Assembly (NCBI GenBank): GCA_964582415.1
Contig: CAZOSF010000021.1
Coordinates: forward strand, 1 to 32,448
DNA length: 32,448 bases
Origin: CAZOSF01 sp964582415
GTDB taxonomy: Bacteria; Bacteroidota; Bacteroidia; Flavobacteriales; Flavobacteriaceae
Reading direction: 5' to 3'
Program-made: the position numbers and the translations under genes
Part shown: one piece after another, positions 25,429 through 32,448 of the stretch
Layout of the letters: each line of letters starts with the position of its first letter
How positions within the stretch are numbered: position 1 is the stretch's first letter
The notes under the pieces: generated by a model
Told to the model about the DNA's origin: nothing
Databases searched by the model: none
What the model saw: the letters and a program-made list of their open reading frames with translations, nothing else

Positions 25429-26175
25429 TTAACTACCCTGCATCTGCATGGATTTCTGAAGCTTATAATAAGCTCTCTTTGCGGCTCGTTCTTCCGCTTT
25501 CTTTTTAGAGGTTCCCCTTGCTTTGGCCACCGTATCTTGCTCTAGCTGCAGCTTAACCGCAAAATGCTTTAATGGGTCAATGCCATTGTCCTCGTAGGTG
25601 TTGAATTTGAAGCTCTTTTTATTTTTCTGACACCATTCGATGAACAAGCTTTTGTAACTAATAATCTTCCCTTCCAATTTCTGAATATCCACGTAGGGCT
25701 TGATAACCCGTCTGTGAATAAACTTGTCGACCGTGGAAAATCCCTTATCCAAATAAATCGCGCCCACCAAGGCTTCAAAGACGTTCCCGTGAATATTCTC
25801 TCCGAACTGATCGATGGGAACATTGGTTCGAACCAAATCGATTAGTTTCAGATCACGCCCTAGTTCATTTAAATGTTCCCTACTCACCACCTTCGATCGC
25901 ATTTTGGTGAGATATCCTTCATTTCCATGGGGAACCTTTTTGAACAAATGCGCTGCAATTACCGAACCCAGCATGGCATCCCCCAAAAATTCCAAACGCT
26001 CATAATTTTGAGGTTGCCCCTCGGTATTGGTCGTATTCATGGAACGATGGGTAAACGCTTCTCGATAAATAGAAATATCGGAAGGCTTAAACCCCAATAT
26101 TCTTTTGATGGCATGGTAGAAGTCATCATCCTTTTCGTGTCTGGAAGAGGAGAATATGTATTTCAGTTTGGCCAT
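25429..26175 (-). CDS. rnc: Ribonuclease III
   Basis: A 248-residue RNase III with an N-terminal nuclease domain and a C-terminal double-stranded RNA-binding domain (about 180-245). The signature ERLEFLGDAML gives E59, E62 and D66, matching E38, E41 and D45 of E. coli. The second metal-site motif reads GNVFEALVGAIYLD: E134 corresponds to E117, but the position of D114 is N131. The enzyme processes rRNA precursors and other double-stranded RNA. It lies five bases after fabF in an acpP-fabF-rnc operon, the normal order in this phylum. Confidence 0.95.
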   Translation of the reverse strand: MAKLKYIFSSSRHEKDDDFYHAIKRILGFKPSDISIYREAFTHRSMNTTNTEGQPQNYERLEFLGDAMLGSVIAAHLFKKVPHGNEGYLTKMRSKVVSREHLNELGRDLKLIDLVRTNVPIDQFGENIHGNVFEALVGAIYLDKGFSTVDKFIHRRVIKPYVDIQKLEGKIISYKSLFIEWCQKNKKSFKFNTYEDNGIDPLKHFAVKLQLEQDTVAKARGTSKKKAEERAAKRAYYKLQKSMQMQGS

Positions 26176-26180
26176 AAAAA

Positions 26181-27434
26181 CTAATCTTCGAACTTCTTGA
26201 AGACGATACAGGCATTGTGCCCTCCGAAGCCAAAGGTATTGCTCATCGCTACCTTAATATCCCGCTTTTGAGCTTTGTTCAGGGTAAGATTCAAAGTGGG
26301 GTCGATGTTTTCATCGACGGTAGTGTGGTTAATGGTTGGAGGCACTAACCCATGCTGCATGGCCAAAATGGAGGCAATCGCCTCTATGGCGCCAGCAGCA
26401 CCTAATAGATGTCCCGTCATGGACTTTGTAGAGTTGATATTGATATCGGGTGCATGTTCTCCAAAAACATTGCTGATGGCCTTAAGTTCGGCTACATCTC
26501 CCAATGGCGTAGAAGTTCCATGCGTATTGATGGTATCTACCTCTTCAGGCTTCAAACCAGCATCCTGCAAACAATTCAACATAACGCGCTCTACCCCGAT
26601 TCCGTCAGGATGTGGGGCTGTCATATGATAGGCATCACTTGTCATTCCACCTCCAGCTACTTCTGCATAGATTTTAGCGCCGCGTTTTTTTGCGTGTTCG
26701 TATTCTTCCAGAACCAATGCTCCTCCTCCTTCACCAAGCACGAAACCATCGCGGGTAGCATCGAAAGGGCGAGAGGCTGTTTCTGGGCTGTCGTTACGTG
26801 TAGATAAGGCATGCATGGCATTAAATCCTCCCATACCTGCTATCGTTACGGCAGCTTCACTTCCACCAGTGACGATAACGTCGCAGGTGCCCAATCGAAT
26901 ATAGTTCATGGCATCAATAATCGCATTGGCGGAAGAGGCACAGGCAGAGACCGTAGTATAATTTGGTCCCATGAACCCATGTTTGATGGAGATATTACCT
27001 GGGGCAATATCTGCAATCATTTTAGGAATAAAGAAGGGGTTGAAACGCGGTGTTCCATCCCCTTCTGCAAAACTTATAACTTCATCTTGAAACGTTTGCA
27101 ATCCGCCGATACCAGCACCCCAAATTACCCCAACACGGAATTTATCCAACTCCTCTAGGTTAAGATTGGCGTCCTGAATGGCTTCATCGGAGGCCACTAA
27201 GGCATACTGTGCAAAGCGATCAAGTTTTCGTACTTCTTTTCTGTCGAAATAATCGTTAGGGTCGTAATTTTTAAGCTCACAAGCGAATTTTGTTTTGAAC
27301 TTTTCAGTATCAAAATAGGTAATAGGAGCACATCCACTCTTGCCACTTTTAAGACCTTCCCAATATTCAGGAATGGTATTGCCAATGGGAGTGAGCGCAC
27401 CAAGACCAGTAACAACAACTCGCTTTAATTCCAT
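26181..27434 (-). CDS. fabF: Beta-ketoacyl-[acyl-carrier-protein] synthase II
   Basis: A 417-residue KAS II enzyme that extends acyl-ACP with malonyl-ACP in fatty acid elongation. The Cys-His-His triad is visible: C165 in TVSACASSANA, one His in NTHGTSTPLGD and one in TKSMTGHLLGAAG. The C-terminal NTFGFGGHNACIVF is a typical KAS ending. Length matches E. coli FabF. The gene lies 12 bases after acpP and five before rnc on the minus strand, so carrier protein and synthase are co-transcribed. Confidence 0.97.
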   Translation of the reverse strand: MELKRVVVTGLGALTPIGNTIPEYWEGLKSGKSGCAPITYFDTEKFKTKFACELKNYDPNDYFDRKEVRKLDRFAQYALVASDEAIQDANLNLEELDKFRVGVIWGAGIGGLQTFQDEVISFAEGDGTPRFNPFFIPKMIADIAPGNISIKHGFMGPNYTTVSACASSANAIIDAMNYIRLGTCDVIVTGGSEAAVTIAGMGGFNAMHALSTRNDSPETASRPFDATRDGFVLGEGGGALVLEEYEHAKKRGAKIYAEVAGGGMTSDAYHMTAPHPDGIGVERVMLNCLQDAGLKPEEVDTINTHGTSTPLGDVAELKAISNVFGEHAPDININSTKSMTGHLLGAAGAIEAIASILAMQHGLVPPTINHTTVDENIDPTLNLTLNKAQKRDIKVAMSNTFGFGGHNACIVFKKFED

Positions 27435-27446
27435 ACGGAAGTAGTA

Positions 27447-27680
27447 TTATTTTGCTCCCTCTATATAGGAAATTGCTTGCCCTACTGTAGCGATATTTTC
27501 AGCTTGATCGTCAGGAATCTGAATATCGAATTCCTTTTCAAATTCCATGATAAGCTCTACCGTATCCAATGAATCGGCTCCAAGATCGTTGGTGAAGCTA
27601 GCTTCGTTAACAACTTCGTTCTCGTCAACGCCCAATTTGTCTACGATAATCGCTTTTACTCTTGATGCAATGTCAGACAT
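27447..27680 (-). CDS. acpP: Acyl carrier protein
   Basis: A 77-residue acidic protein with the phosphopantetheine attachment site D36-S37-L38 in LGADSLDTVELIM. It carries growing acyl chains in fatty acid synthesis. Size and charge are standard. It is the first gene of acpP-fabF-rnc and diverges from purN with 151 bases between the starts. Confidence 0.97.
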   Translation of the reverse strand: MSDIASRVKAIIVDKLGVDENEVVNEASFTNDLGADSLDTVELIMEFEKEFDIQIPDDQAENIATVGQAISYIEGAK

Positions 27681-27712
27681 AATTCTTAATTTTTAGATTT
27701 AATTATCGGGGG

Positions 27713-27720
27713 CAAAAATA
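27713..27720 (-). promoter_or_regulatory. -7 promoter box of the acpP-fabF-rnc operon
   Basis: On the minus strand TATTTTTG is a full match to TAnnTTTG. It lies 32 bases before the acpP ATG, at a plausible distance. The upstream -33 TTG is not obvious. Confidence 0.5.
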
Positions 27721-27805
27721 AAATATTTTAATTTAAAACACCACCTTAGCCCCAAAATGTGAAACCAATTTAAGCAATTTTAATAGAAGTTTCTCGGTAT
27801 TCAAT

Positions 27806-27813
27806 TACTTTTG
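27806..27813 (+). promoter_or_regulatory. -7 promoter box of purN
   Basis: TACTTTTG is a full match to TAnnTTTG and ends 18 bases before the purN ATG. No TTG at the usual -33 distance was seen. Confidence 0.5.
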
Positions 27814-27831
27814 TCTTCGATTTTTTGAACC

Positions 27832-28410
27832 ATGAAGAAGCGTATTGTCATTTTTGCTTCGGGCAGTGGTACCAATGCCCAAAACATAATCGAATATTTT
27901 AGGGACGGTGATCTCGCCGAAGTCGTTCTAGTTCTCTCGAATAAAAAAGACGCCTTTGTATTGGAACGGGCGAAAAACTTGGGGGTCGACAGCAAATCAT
28001 TTACACGGGAGGAATTGTATGACCCTGAAGGCGTACAACTGTGGTTGAGCAATGCGCATCCAGACCTCATCGTACTCGCAGGTTTTCTCTGGATGTTTCC
28101 AAAACATATTTTGGAGCAGTATCCCAATAGGGTGATCAATATTCATCCTGCACTCCTGCCCAAATATGGCGGAAAGGGTATGTATGGTTCCCGGGTTCAT
28201 GAAGCAGTAGTTGCACATCACGAAACAGAAACAGGAATAACTATCCATTACGTTAACGAACATTACGACGAGGGAGCCATTATTTATCAAACTGCTACCC
28301 CAGTCCTACCTTCCGATACACCGGATGACGTGGCCCATAAAGTACACGAACTGGAATATGAACATTTTCCAAAAGTGATTGCCGCATTGCTTGAATCCCA
28401 AGCTTCCTAA
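27832..28410 (+). CDS. purN: Phosphoribosylglycinamide formyltransferase
   Basis: A 192-residue GAR transformylase that moves a formyl group from 10-formyltetrahydrofolate to GAR in purine synthesis. The N-terminal GSGTNAQNI segment binds the phosphate of GAR. The catalytic residues are N103 and H105 in VINIHPALLPKYGGKGMYG and D146 in HYDEGAI. It begins a plus-strand run with an RNase HI gene, a sugar kinase gene and purF. The RNase HI gene starts three bases after its stop. Confidence 0.96.
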   Translation: MKKRIVIFASGSGTNAQNIIEYFRDGDLAEVVLVLSNKKDAFVLERAKNLGVDSKSFTREELYDPEGVQLWLSNAHPDLIVLAGFLWMFPKHILEQYPNRVINIHPALLPKYGGKGMYGSRVHEAVVAHHETETGITIHYVNEHYDEGAIIYQTATPVLPSDTPDDVAHKVHELEYEHFPKVIAALLESQAS

Positions 28411-28413
28411 AAA

Positions 28414-29055
28414 GTGGCTGCGAAAAAACAGAAATATTATGTCGTTTGGTTCGGTAATCCCGCTGGAATCTATACCAGTTGGGAAGATTGTAAAAAAGCC
28501 ATTGCAGGAGTATCAGGCGCCCAGTACAAATCCTTTGAAAATATCAATGAAGCTCGGGTGGCCTATTATCACAAGGAATATACCGACTATAAAGGTCAGG
28601 GTAAAAAGAAAAAAGTACTAAGCCCCGAAGCCCTTAAAAAAATTGGTTCCCCCAATCTTTATTCTATTTCCGTAGATGCAGCCTCTAGCGGAAACCCAGG
28701 CTTGATGGAATACCGCGGGGTAGATACCCAAACCCAAAAGGAACTCTTCCGTCAGGGCCCCTTCCAACAAGGCACAAATAACGTGGGTGAATTTCTAGCC
28801 ATCGTTCACGGATTGGCGTATCTGCAAAAGAAAGGGAGCGATCGTATCATCTACACCGACAGTAAGATTGCCCAAGGATGGGTAAAGCGCAAAAAATGCA
28901 ATACAAAGTTGAAGCCCACTTCTAAAAACAAGGCCCTTTTCGATTTGATTCAACGTGCAGAAGCTTGGTTAAAAAACAACTCCTACAACACAAAAATCGT
29001 AAAATGGGAAACAAAGGCCTGGGGGGAAATACCCGCCGATTTTGGGAGGAAATAG
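28414..29055 (+). CDS. rnhA: Ribonuclease HI with N-terminal viroplasmin domain
   Basis: A 213-residue protein. Residues about 6-52 (KYYVVWFGNPAGIYTSWEDC, then FENINEARVAY) form the caulimovirus viroplasmin-type domain that binds RNA/DNA hybrids. The RNase H domain follows with D88 (SVDAASSGNPG), E126 (NVGEFLAI), D149 (IYTDSK) and D209 near the C-terminus, so all four catalytic acids are present. It cleaves the RNA strand of RNA-DNA hybrids. The start is GTG at 28414, three bases after purN; this places the viroplasmin domain at its normal distance from the N-terminus, and the next in-frame ATG would cut into it. Confidence 0.9.
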   Translation: MAAKKQKYYVVWFGNPAGIYTSWEDCKKAIAGVSGAQYKSFENINEARVAYYHKEYTDYKGQGKKKKVLSPEALKKIGSPNLYSISVDAASSGNPGLMEYRGVDTQTQKELFRQGPFQQGTNNVGEFLAIVHGLAYLQKKGSDRIIYTDSKIAQGWVKRKKCNTKLKPTSKNKALFDLIQRAEAWLKNNSYNTKIVKWETKAWGEIPADFGRK

Positions 29056-29093
29056 ACCTACCTTCAGTATTAGCATATCTCTTCCTAAAAACG

Positions 29094-29101
29094 TATCTTT
29101 G
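29094..29101 (+). promoter_or_regulatory. -7 promoter box of the PfkB kinase gene
   Basis: TATCTTTG is a full match to TAnnTTTG and ends 24 bases before the chosen ATG at 29126. It lies between the RNase HI stop and the kinase start, which supports that start over the upstream in-frame TTG at 29042. Confidence 0.5.
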
Positions 29102-29125
29102 CCACCTCGTAATAATACGCTGGAT

Positions 29126-30049
29126 ATGAGCAAACTTGTCATTGTTGGAACCGTTGCCTTTGATGCGATCGAAACTCCTTTTGGACAGACCGATAAAATA
29201 TTGGGAGGTGCCGCAACATTTATCGGAATGGCTGCCTCGATGTATAATGTTGAAAGCGCGATTGTATCGGTGGTTGGAGGCGATTTTCCAAAAAAATATA
29301 TCGATAAGTTTCATGCTCGAAATATCGACGTTTCTTCCTTGGAAGTAGTACCTCATGGCAAAACCTTCTTCTGGAGCGGGAAATATCATTACGACATGAA
29401 TTCCAGGGATACCTTGGCTACCGAATTGAATGTATTGGCCGATTTCAATCCGGTAGTTCCAGACAATTTCAAGGATGCTTCTATTGTGATGCTGGGAAAT
29501 TTACATCCATTGGTACAGCTGAGTGTTATTGAACAATTGGACGATCCTAAACTCGTGTTGTTGGATACCATGAATTATTGGATGGATACTAGTTGGAATG
29601 ACCTGATGAAGGTAATCCGTAAAGTAGATATGCTGGTCATTAATGATGAAGAAGCAAGGCAATTAAGCGGGGAATACTCCCTCGTACTAGCCGCCCAAAA
29701 AATACATGAAATGGGGCCAAAGTTTGTGGTCATAAAGAAAGGAGAACATGGAGCCCTATTGTTCCGAGACAATCAAATTTTCTTTGCCCCAGCCTTACCC
29801 CTGAAGTCTGTTTTCGATCCTACGGGAGCTGGAGATACTTTTGCGGGAGGAGTTTCGGGCTATTTGGCCAAAACAATGGATTTCTCTTTTGAAAATATGA
29901 AGAACGCGGTGATCAATGGTTCTGCCCTAGCTTCCTTTAGCGTGGAGAAATTTGGAACGGAACGGCTAGAGGAAGTCTCTCAGCAAGAACTGAATGACCG
30001 CCTTTTGCAATTTGAAAAACTAACTCAGTTCAATATACGTTTGGCATAA
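29126..30049 (+). CDS. PfkB family sugar or nucleoside kinase
   Basis: The 307-residue protein begins MSKLVIVGTVAFDAIETPFG. It has the N-terminal GGAATFIGMAAS ribokinase-family segment, and the C-terminal PfkB signature DPTGAGDTFAGG with catalytic base D237. PfkB kinases phosphorylate sugars such as ribose, fructose or adenosine-type nucleosides using ATP. The exact substrate cannot be read, but the place between rnhA and purF, with purN upstream, makes a link with purine or pentose metabolism plausible. An in-frame TTG at 29042 would add 28 unrelated residues and overlap the RNase HI gene, so ATG 29126 is chosen. A terminator and then purF follow. Confidence 0.9.
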   Translation: MSKLVIVGTVAFDAIETPFGQTDKILGGAATFIGMAASMYNVESAIVSVVGGDFPKKYIDKFHARNIDVSSLEVVPHGKTFFWSGKYHYDMNSRDTLATELNVLADFNPVVPDNFKDASIVMLGNLHPLVQLSVIEQLDDPKLVLLDTMNYWMDTSWNDLMKVIRKVDMLVINDEEARQLSGEYSLVLAAQKIHEMGPKFVVIKKGEHGALLFRDNQIFFAPALPLKSVFDPTGAGDTFAGGVSGYLAKTMDFSFENMKNAVINGSALASFSVEKFGTERLEEVSQQELNDRLLQFEKLTQFNIRLA

Positions 30050-30053
30050 GCTG

Positions 30054-30077
30054 CGCCCATTTTTGGGCGTTTTTTGT
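30054..30077 (+). terminator. Rho-independent terminator between the PfkB kinase gene and purF
   Basis: CGCCCA (30054-30059) pairs with TGGGCG (30064-30069) around TTTT, followed by a run of Ts (30070-30075). It begins five bases after the kinase stop, so purF probably has its own promoter (the sequence TATTTTTTG at 30085-30093, one base longer than TAnnTTTG, is a candidate). Confidence 0.85.
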
Positions 30078-30099
30078 TTGATCTATTTTTTGTGATGCT

Positions 30100-32004
30100 A
30101 TGAGCGATCAGTTGAAACATGAATGTGGTATTGCCTTGGTAAGGCTTCTAAAGCCCTTGGAATACTACAAAGCGAAATATGGAACCGCATTCTATGGGGT
30201 AAACAAGATGTACCTCATGATGGAAAAGCAGCACAACCGCGGACAAGATGGTGCTGGTTTTGCTGGAATCAAAATGGACATGATGCCCGGAGAGCGCTAT
30301 ATCAGCAGAATCCGCTCCAATGCTGCACAGCCCATCCAAGATATATTCAGTCAGATCAACGCCCGGATCAATCAGGAATTTGTAAACCATCCTGAGATTA
30401 TTGATGATATTGAACTGCAAAAAAAGACCATTCCTTACTTGGCCGAATTGTATTTAGGGCACGTTCGCTATGGAACATTCGGCGGAAATAGTATTGAAAC
30501 CGTGCATCCTTTTCTTCGTCAGAACAACTGGATGCATCGTAACCTCATCATCGCCGGAAACTTTAATATGACCAACACCAACGAGTTGTTCAATAACTTG
30601 ATCAAACTCGGAATGCATCCCAAGGAAAAAGCCGATACTATTACCGTGATGGAAAAAATTGGGCATTTCTTGGACGATGCCGTTAGGAAGTTATATAAAA
30701 GAGCTAAGGCTGATGGAATGACCAAAATGGAGGCCTCTCCTTTTATCGCCGAAAATCTGAACATTGGAAAAATACTTCGTAAGTCTGCCAAAAACTGGGA
30801 TGGTGGTTATGCCATGGCGGGTCTGTTGGGGCATGGTGATGCCTTTGTATTAAGAGATCCTGCAGGAATCCGTCCGGCCTATTACTATCGTGACGAAGAA
30901 GTGGTGGTGGTTGCCTCGGAGCGTCCTGTGATTCAGACGGTTTTCAATGTTCCTTTTGAGGAAATCCATGAGTTGGATCCAGGTCATGCCGCCATCATTA
31001 AAAAGAATGGGCACTTCGAAATCAAAAAGGTAAAGGAACCCTTGGAACGTAAATCATGTTCATTTGAACGTATTTATTTTTCCAGAGGAAGTGACGCTGA
31101 AATTTATCAAGAACGTAAAGAATTGGGTAGACGGGTCATGCCGAAGGTGTTGCAGGCTATCAATTATGATACGGCCAATACGGTATTCTCCTTTATCCCC
31201 AATACCGCCGAGACTTCTTTCTATGGAATGCTGGAGGCCGCCCAAGACGAATTGAACCGTCAAAAGAATGAAACTATCCTTAAAGAAAAGGATTCTTTGA
31301 CCGAAGAACGCTTGGAAACCATCCAAGCCCAAAAGATTCGTACTGAAAAATTGGCTATCAAGGATGTGAAACTTCGTACTTTCATTACAGAAGATAGCAG
31401 CAGGGACGATTTGGTGGCCCACGTGTATGATGTAACCTACGGGGTGGTTCGTGAGAACGACAGCGTTGTAGTAATCGATGACAGTATCGTACGGGGAACT
31501 ACATTAAAGAAAAGCATCCTAAAAATGTTGGATCGCCTTCACCCGAAGCAAATAATCGTTGTGTCATCGGCTCCTCAAATTCGCTATCCGGACTGCTATG
31601 GAATCGATATGGCTCGATTGGAACATTTAGTAGCCTTCAACGCAGCGTTGGAATTGCATAAAGAAAGGGGCACCTATAGTATTGTGGAGGATATCTACCA
31701 AAAGTGCAAGTTGGAAGTGGCCAAAGATTCAAAGAAAGAGGAAATCATCAATCATGTAAAAGAGCTTTATGCCCCATTTTCCGATGAAGAAATTTCCGAT
31801 AAAATCGCCGATATTATAGTGGATGATAGTATTAAGGCCGACGTAAAAGTAATTTTCCAATCGGTGGACGATTTGCATATTGCCTGTCCGAAAAACCTAG
31901 GAGATTGGTATTTCACAGGGGATTATCCTACCCCAGGAGGAAAAAAAGTCGTGAATCGAGCCTTCATCCATTTCATGGAAGGCAATCCTGAAAGAGCTTA
32001 CTAA
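30100..32004 (+). CDS. purF: Amidophosphoribosyltransferase, long form
   Basis: A 634-residue glutamine PRPP amidotransferase, the first committed step of purine synthesis. The N-terminal glutaminase starts HECGIALVRL with the nucleophile C9 after a short leader that would be removed. VRYGTFGG and related segments line the active site. The phosphoribosyltransferase motif VVVIDDSIVRGTT (about 457-469) binds PRPP. The protein is over 100 residues longer than E. coli PurF, with an insert of charged sequence (about 380-430) and an extended C-terminus; such long forms are usual in Bacteroidota. Other purine genes of the window are purN upstream. Confidence 0.95.
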   Translation: MSDQLKHECGIALVRLLKPLEYYKAKYGTAFYGVNKMYLMMEKQHNRGQDGAGFAGIKMDMMPGERYISRIRSNAAQPIQDIFSQINARINQEFVNHPEIIDDIELQKKTIPYLAELYLGHVRYGTFGGNSIETVHPFLRQNNWMHRNLIIAGNFNMTNTNELFNNLIKLGMHPKEKADTITVMEKIGHFLDDAVRKLYKRAKADGMTKMEASPFIAENLNIGKILRKSAKNWDGGYAMAGLLGHGDAFVLRDPAGIRPAYYYRDEEVVVVASERPVIQTVFNVPFEEIHELDPGHAAIIKKNGHFEIKKVKEPLERKSCSFERIYFSRGSDAEIYQERKELGRRVMPKVLQAINYDTANTVFSFIPNTAETSFYGMLEAAQDELNRQKNETILKEKDSLTEERLETIQAQKIRTEKLAIKDVKLRTFITEDSSRDDLVAHVYDVTYGVVRENDSVVVIDDSIVRGTTLKKSILKMLDRLHPKQIIVVSSAPQIRYPDCYGIDMARLEHLVAFNAALELHKERGTYSIVEDIYQKCKLEVAKDSKKEEIINHVKELYAPFSDEEISDKIADIIVDDSIKADVKVIFQSVDDLHIACPKNLGDWYFTGDYPTPGGKKVVNRAFIHFMEGNPERAY

Positions 32005-32011
32005 TCAGAAT

Positions 32012-32032
32012 TTTGACCGAATTATAGTCAAA
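32012..32032 (+). other. Weak hairpin after purF
   Basis: TTTGAC (32012-32017) pairs with GTCAAA (32027-32032) around a nine-base loop, eight bases after the purF stop. No T-run follows, so it is at best a weak terminator. Confidence 0.3.
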
Positions 32033-32102
32033 GTTTGTAGTTAATCGAAAATTATAAACACTTCTTCGAAAAGTAGGAAAAGTCTGTACGCCGATTGAAC
32101 TA

Positions 32103-32117
32103 TTTGACATACATTTG
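32103..32117 (+). promoter_or_regulatory. Promoter-like block of tandem unit 1
   Basis: TTTGA, two bases, then TACATTTG (32110-32117). The latter is a full TAnnTTTG match. The same block, TTTGA-nn-TATATTTG, precedes unit 2 at the same distance, so the conserved extended pattern is TTTGAnnTAYATTTG. It ends four bases before the repeated transcript-like unit. Confidence 0.6.
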
Positions 32118-32121
32118 TCAC

Positions 32122-32195
32122 ATACCATAGCATAAGTAGGTTAAGTTCATGGTAAGATTTGGGGCAAAAAAGGTAAACGCAAGTTTACCTTTTTT
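32122..32195 (+). ncRNA. Tandem small RNA candidate, copy 1
   Basis: The unit begins ATACCATAGCATAAGTAGG. TACCAT (32123-32128) pairs with ATGGTA (32149-32154) around a 20-base loop. A linker GATTTGGGGC follows, and then a terminator with arms 32166-32178 and 32183-32195 (six As plus GGTAAAC / GTTTACC plus six Ts) and the tetraloop GCAA. The promoter-like block lies just before it. Unit 2 repeats the whole arrangement 249 bases on. No known RNA family is assigned; Rfam's Flavo-1 motif is one that could be compared. A 32-codon ORF starting at ATG 32149 overlaps it but is not kept in frame with an equal end in copy 2. Confidence 0.65.
32166..32195 (+). terminator. Terminator hairpin of small RNA copy 1
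   Basis: A 13-bp perfect stem, AAAAAAGGTAAAC with GTTTACCTTTTTT, loop GCAA (GNRA type). The T-run at 32190-32195 ends the unit. Confidence 0.85.
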
Positions 32196-32219
32196 ATTTG
32201 CATCTTATTGGTCTTCTAA

Positions 32220-32242
32220 CTTGGGGAAAAAAGGCGTTTTTC
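32220..32242 (+). other. Degenerate copy of the TTGGGG-A-run-hairpin motif
   Basis: CTTGGGG followed by AAAAAA, GGCG and TTTTTC resembles the 3' part of the small RNA units (TTTGGGGC, A-run, hairpin, T-run) and the motif at 6948-6970. GAAAAA and TTTTTC can pair. It has no 5' stem-loop, so it may be a decayed copy or chance in AT-rich sequence. Confidence 0.3.
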
Positions 32243-32352
32243 AATGATTGTAACGATACTTTTCACAAGATATTTTATACTAACCTACACTTTTCTTGCT
32301 TTTTAACGAAAAAAGAAGTTATTGGTCTAAAAGTTAAAAAATCCTCAAAAAG

Positions 32353-32367
32353 TTTGATTTATATTTG
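32353..32367 (+). promoter_or_regulatory. Promoter-like block of tandem unit 2
   Basis: TTTGA, two bases, then TATATTTG (32360-32367), a full TAnnTTTG match. The arrangement equals that before copy 1, while most of the sequence between the units differs, which suggests selection on this block. Confidence 0.6.
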
Positions 32368-32370
32368 AGT

Positions 32371-32445
32371 ATACCATAGCATAAGTAGGTTAAGTTCATG
32401 GTAGATTTGGGGCAAAAAAAGGTAAACTTTCGTTTACCTTTTTTT
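32371..32445 (+). ncRNA. Tandem small RNA candidate, copy 2
   Basis: Same order as copy 1: TACCAT (32372-32377) with ATGGTA (32398-32403), the identical 20-base loop, linker GATTTGGGGC, then a terminator with arms 32414-32427 and 32432-32445. Compared with copy 1, one A is lost after the first stem, the terminator loop is TTTC rather than GCAA, and the stem has seven A-T pairs at its base rather than six. The unit ends three bases before the window does, so further copies may lie beyond. Confidence 0.65.
32414..32445 (+). terminator. Terminator hairpin of small RNA copy 2
   Basis: A 14-bp perfect stem: seven As plus GGTAAAC with GTTTACC plus seven Ts, loop TTTC. The T-run is 32439-32445. Confidence 0.85.
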
Positions 32446-32448
32446 ATT

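Noticed and set aside
29042..29125. TTG start of the PfkB kinase inside the RNase HI gene
   Set aside because: The added 28 residues are unlike the family, and a full TAnnTTTG box lies between that TTG and the ATG at 29126.
32122..32445. Tandem repeats as a CRISPR array
   Set aside because: There are only two copies, 75 bases long and about 250 apart, each with promoter-like and terminator-like parts, and no cas genes are in the window.

Overview
The window reads as chromosomal DNA of a gliding-type Flavobacteriia member (phylum Bacteroidota). The evidence is a GldH gliding lipoprotein, a secreted protease with a C-terminal type IX secretion (T9SS) sorting domain, an IPExxxVDY-family protein, a long-form PurF, no Shine-Dalgarno sites, and repeated TAnnTTTG-like -7 promoter boxes. 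It is almost fully coding. I saw no insertion sequence, prophage, CRISPR array, tRNA or rRNA. One run of 100 Ns (6263-6362) is an assembly gap inside an ABC ATPase gene.

Layout. 1-2010: a membrane-anchored class C beta-lactamase-fold hydrolase and a DEDDy 3'-5' exonuclease, closed by a bidirectional terminator. 2021-5155 (minus): a thermolysin-like M4 protease with GEVED, FN3 and T9SS domains. 5358-6889 (plus): a two-domain peptide ABC ATPase broken by the gap. 6890-7218: a non-coding stretch with a strong hairpin, a GATTTGGGG motif and a possible 29-residue ORF. 7219-8576 (minus): the two subunits of 3-oxoacid CoA-transferase. 8663-12633 (minus): ricT-gldH-pbp1A in one overlapping unit. 12835-15842 (plus): a GH20 hexosaminidase lipoprotein coupled to CutC. 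15834-16812 (minus): an exported YciI-like lipoprotein and a CYTH protein. 16855-18824 (plus): DNA polymerase IV and an SH3-domain lipoprotein. 18856-23297 (minus): a tightly packed SGNH-SGNH-MBOAT operon, probably for cell-surface O-acylation. 23407-27680 (minus): acpP-fabF-rnc, then an IPExxxVDY gene and pyk. 27832-32004 (plus): purN, a viroplasmin-type RNase HI, a PfkB sugar kinase and purF.

32005-32448 holds the most unusual signal. Two near-identical units of about 75 bases lie 249 bases apart. Each has a similar promoter-like block, a 5' stem-loop, a GATTTGGGGC linker and a terminator hairpin. The terminator arms have changed length in step between copies, which points to tandem small RNA genes. 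A shorter relative of the linker-hairpin part occurs at 6948-6970 and a degenerate one at 32220-32242.

Functionally the window mixes cell-envelope and surface genes (PBP1A, GldH, T9SS protease, GH20, O-acylation operon, lipoproteins) with core metabolism (fatty acid synthesis, glycolysis, purine synthesis, ketoacid activation) and nucleic-acid enzymes (RNase III, RNase HI, Pol IV, exonuclease).
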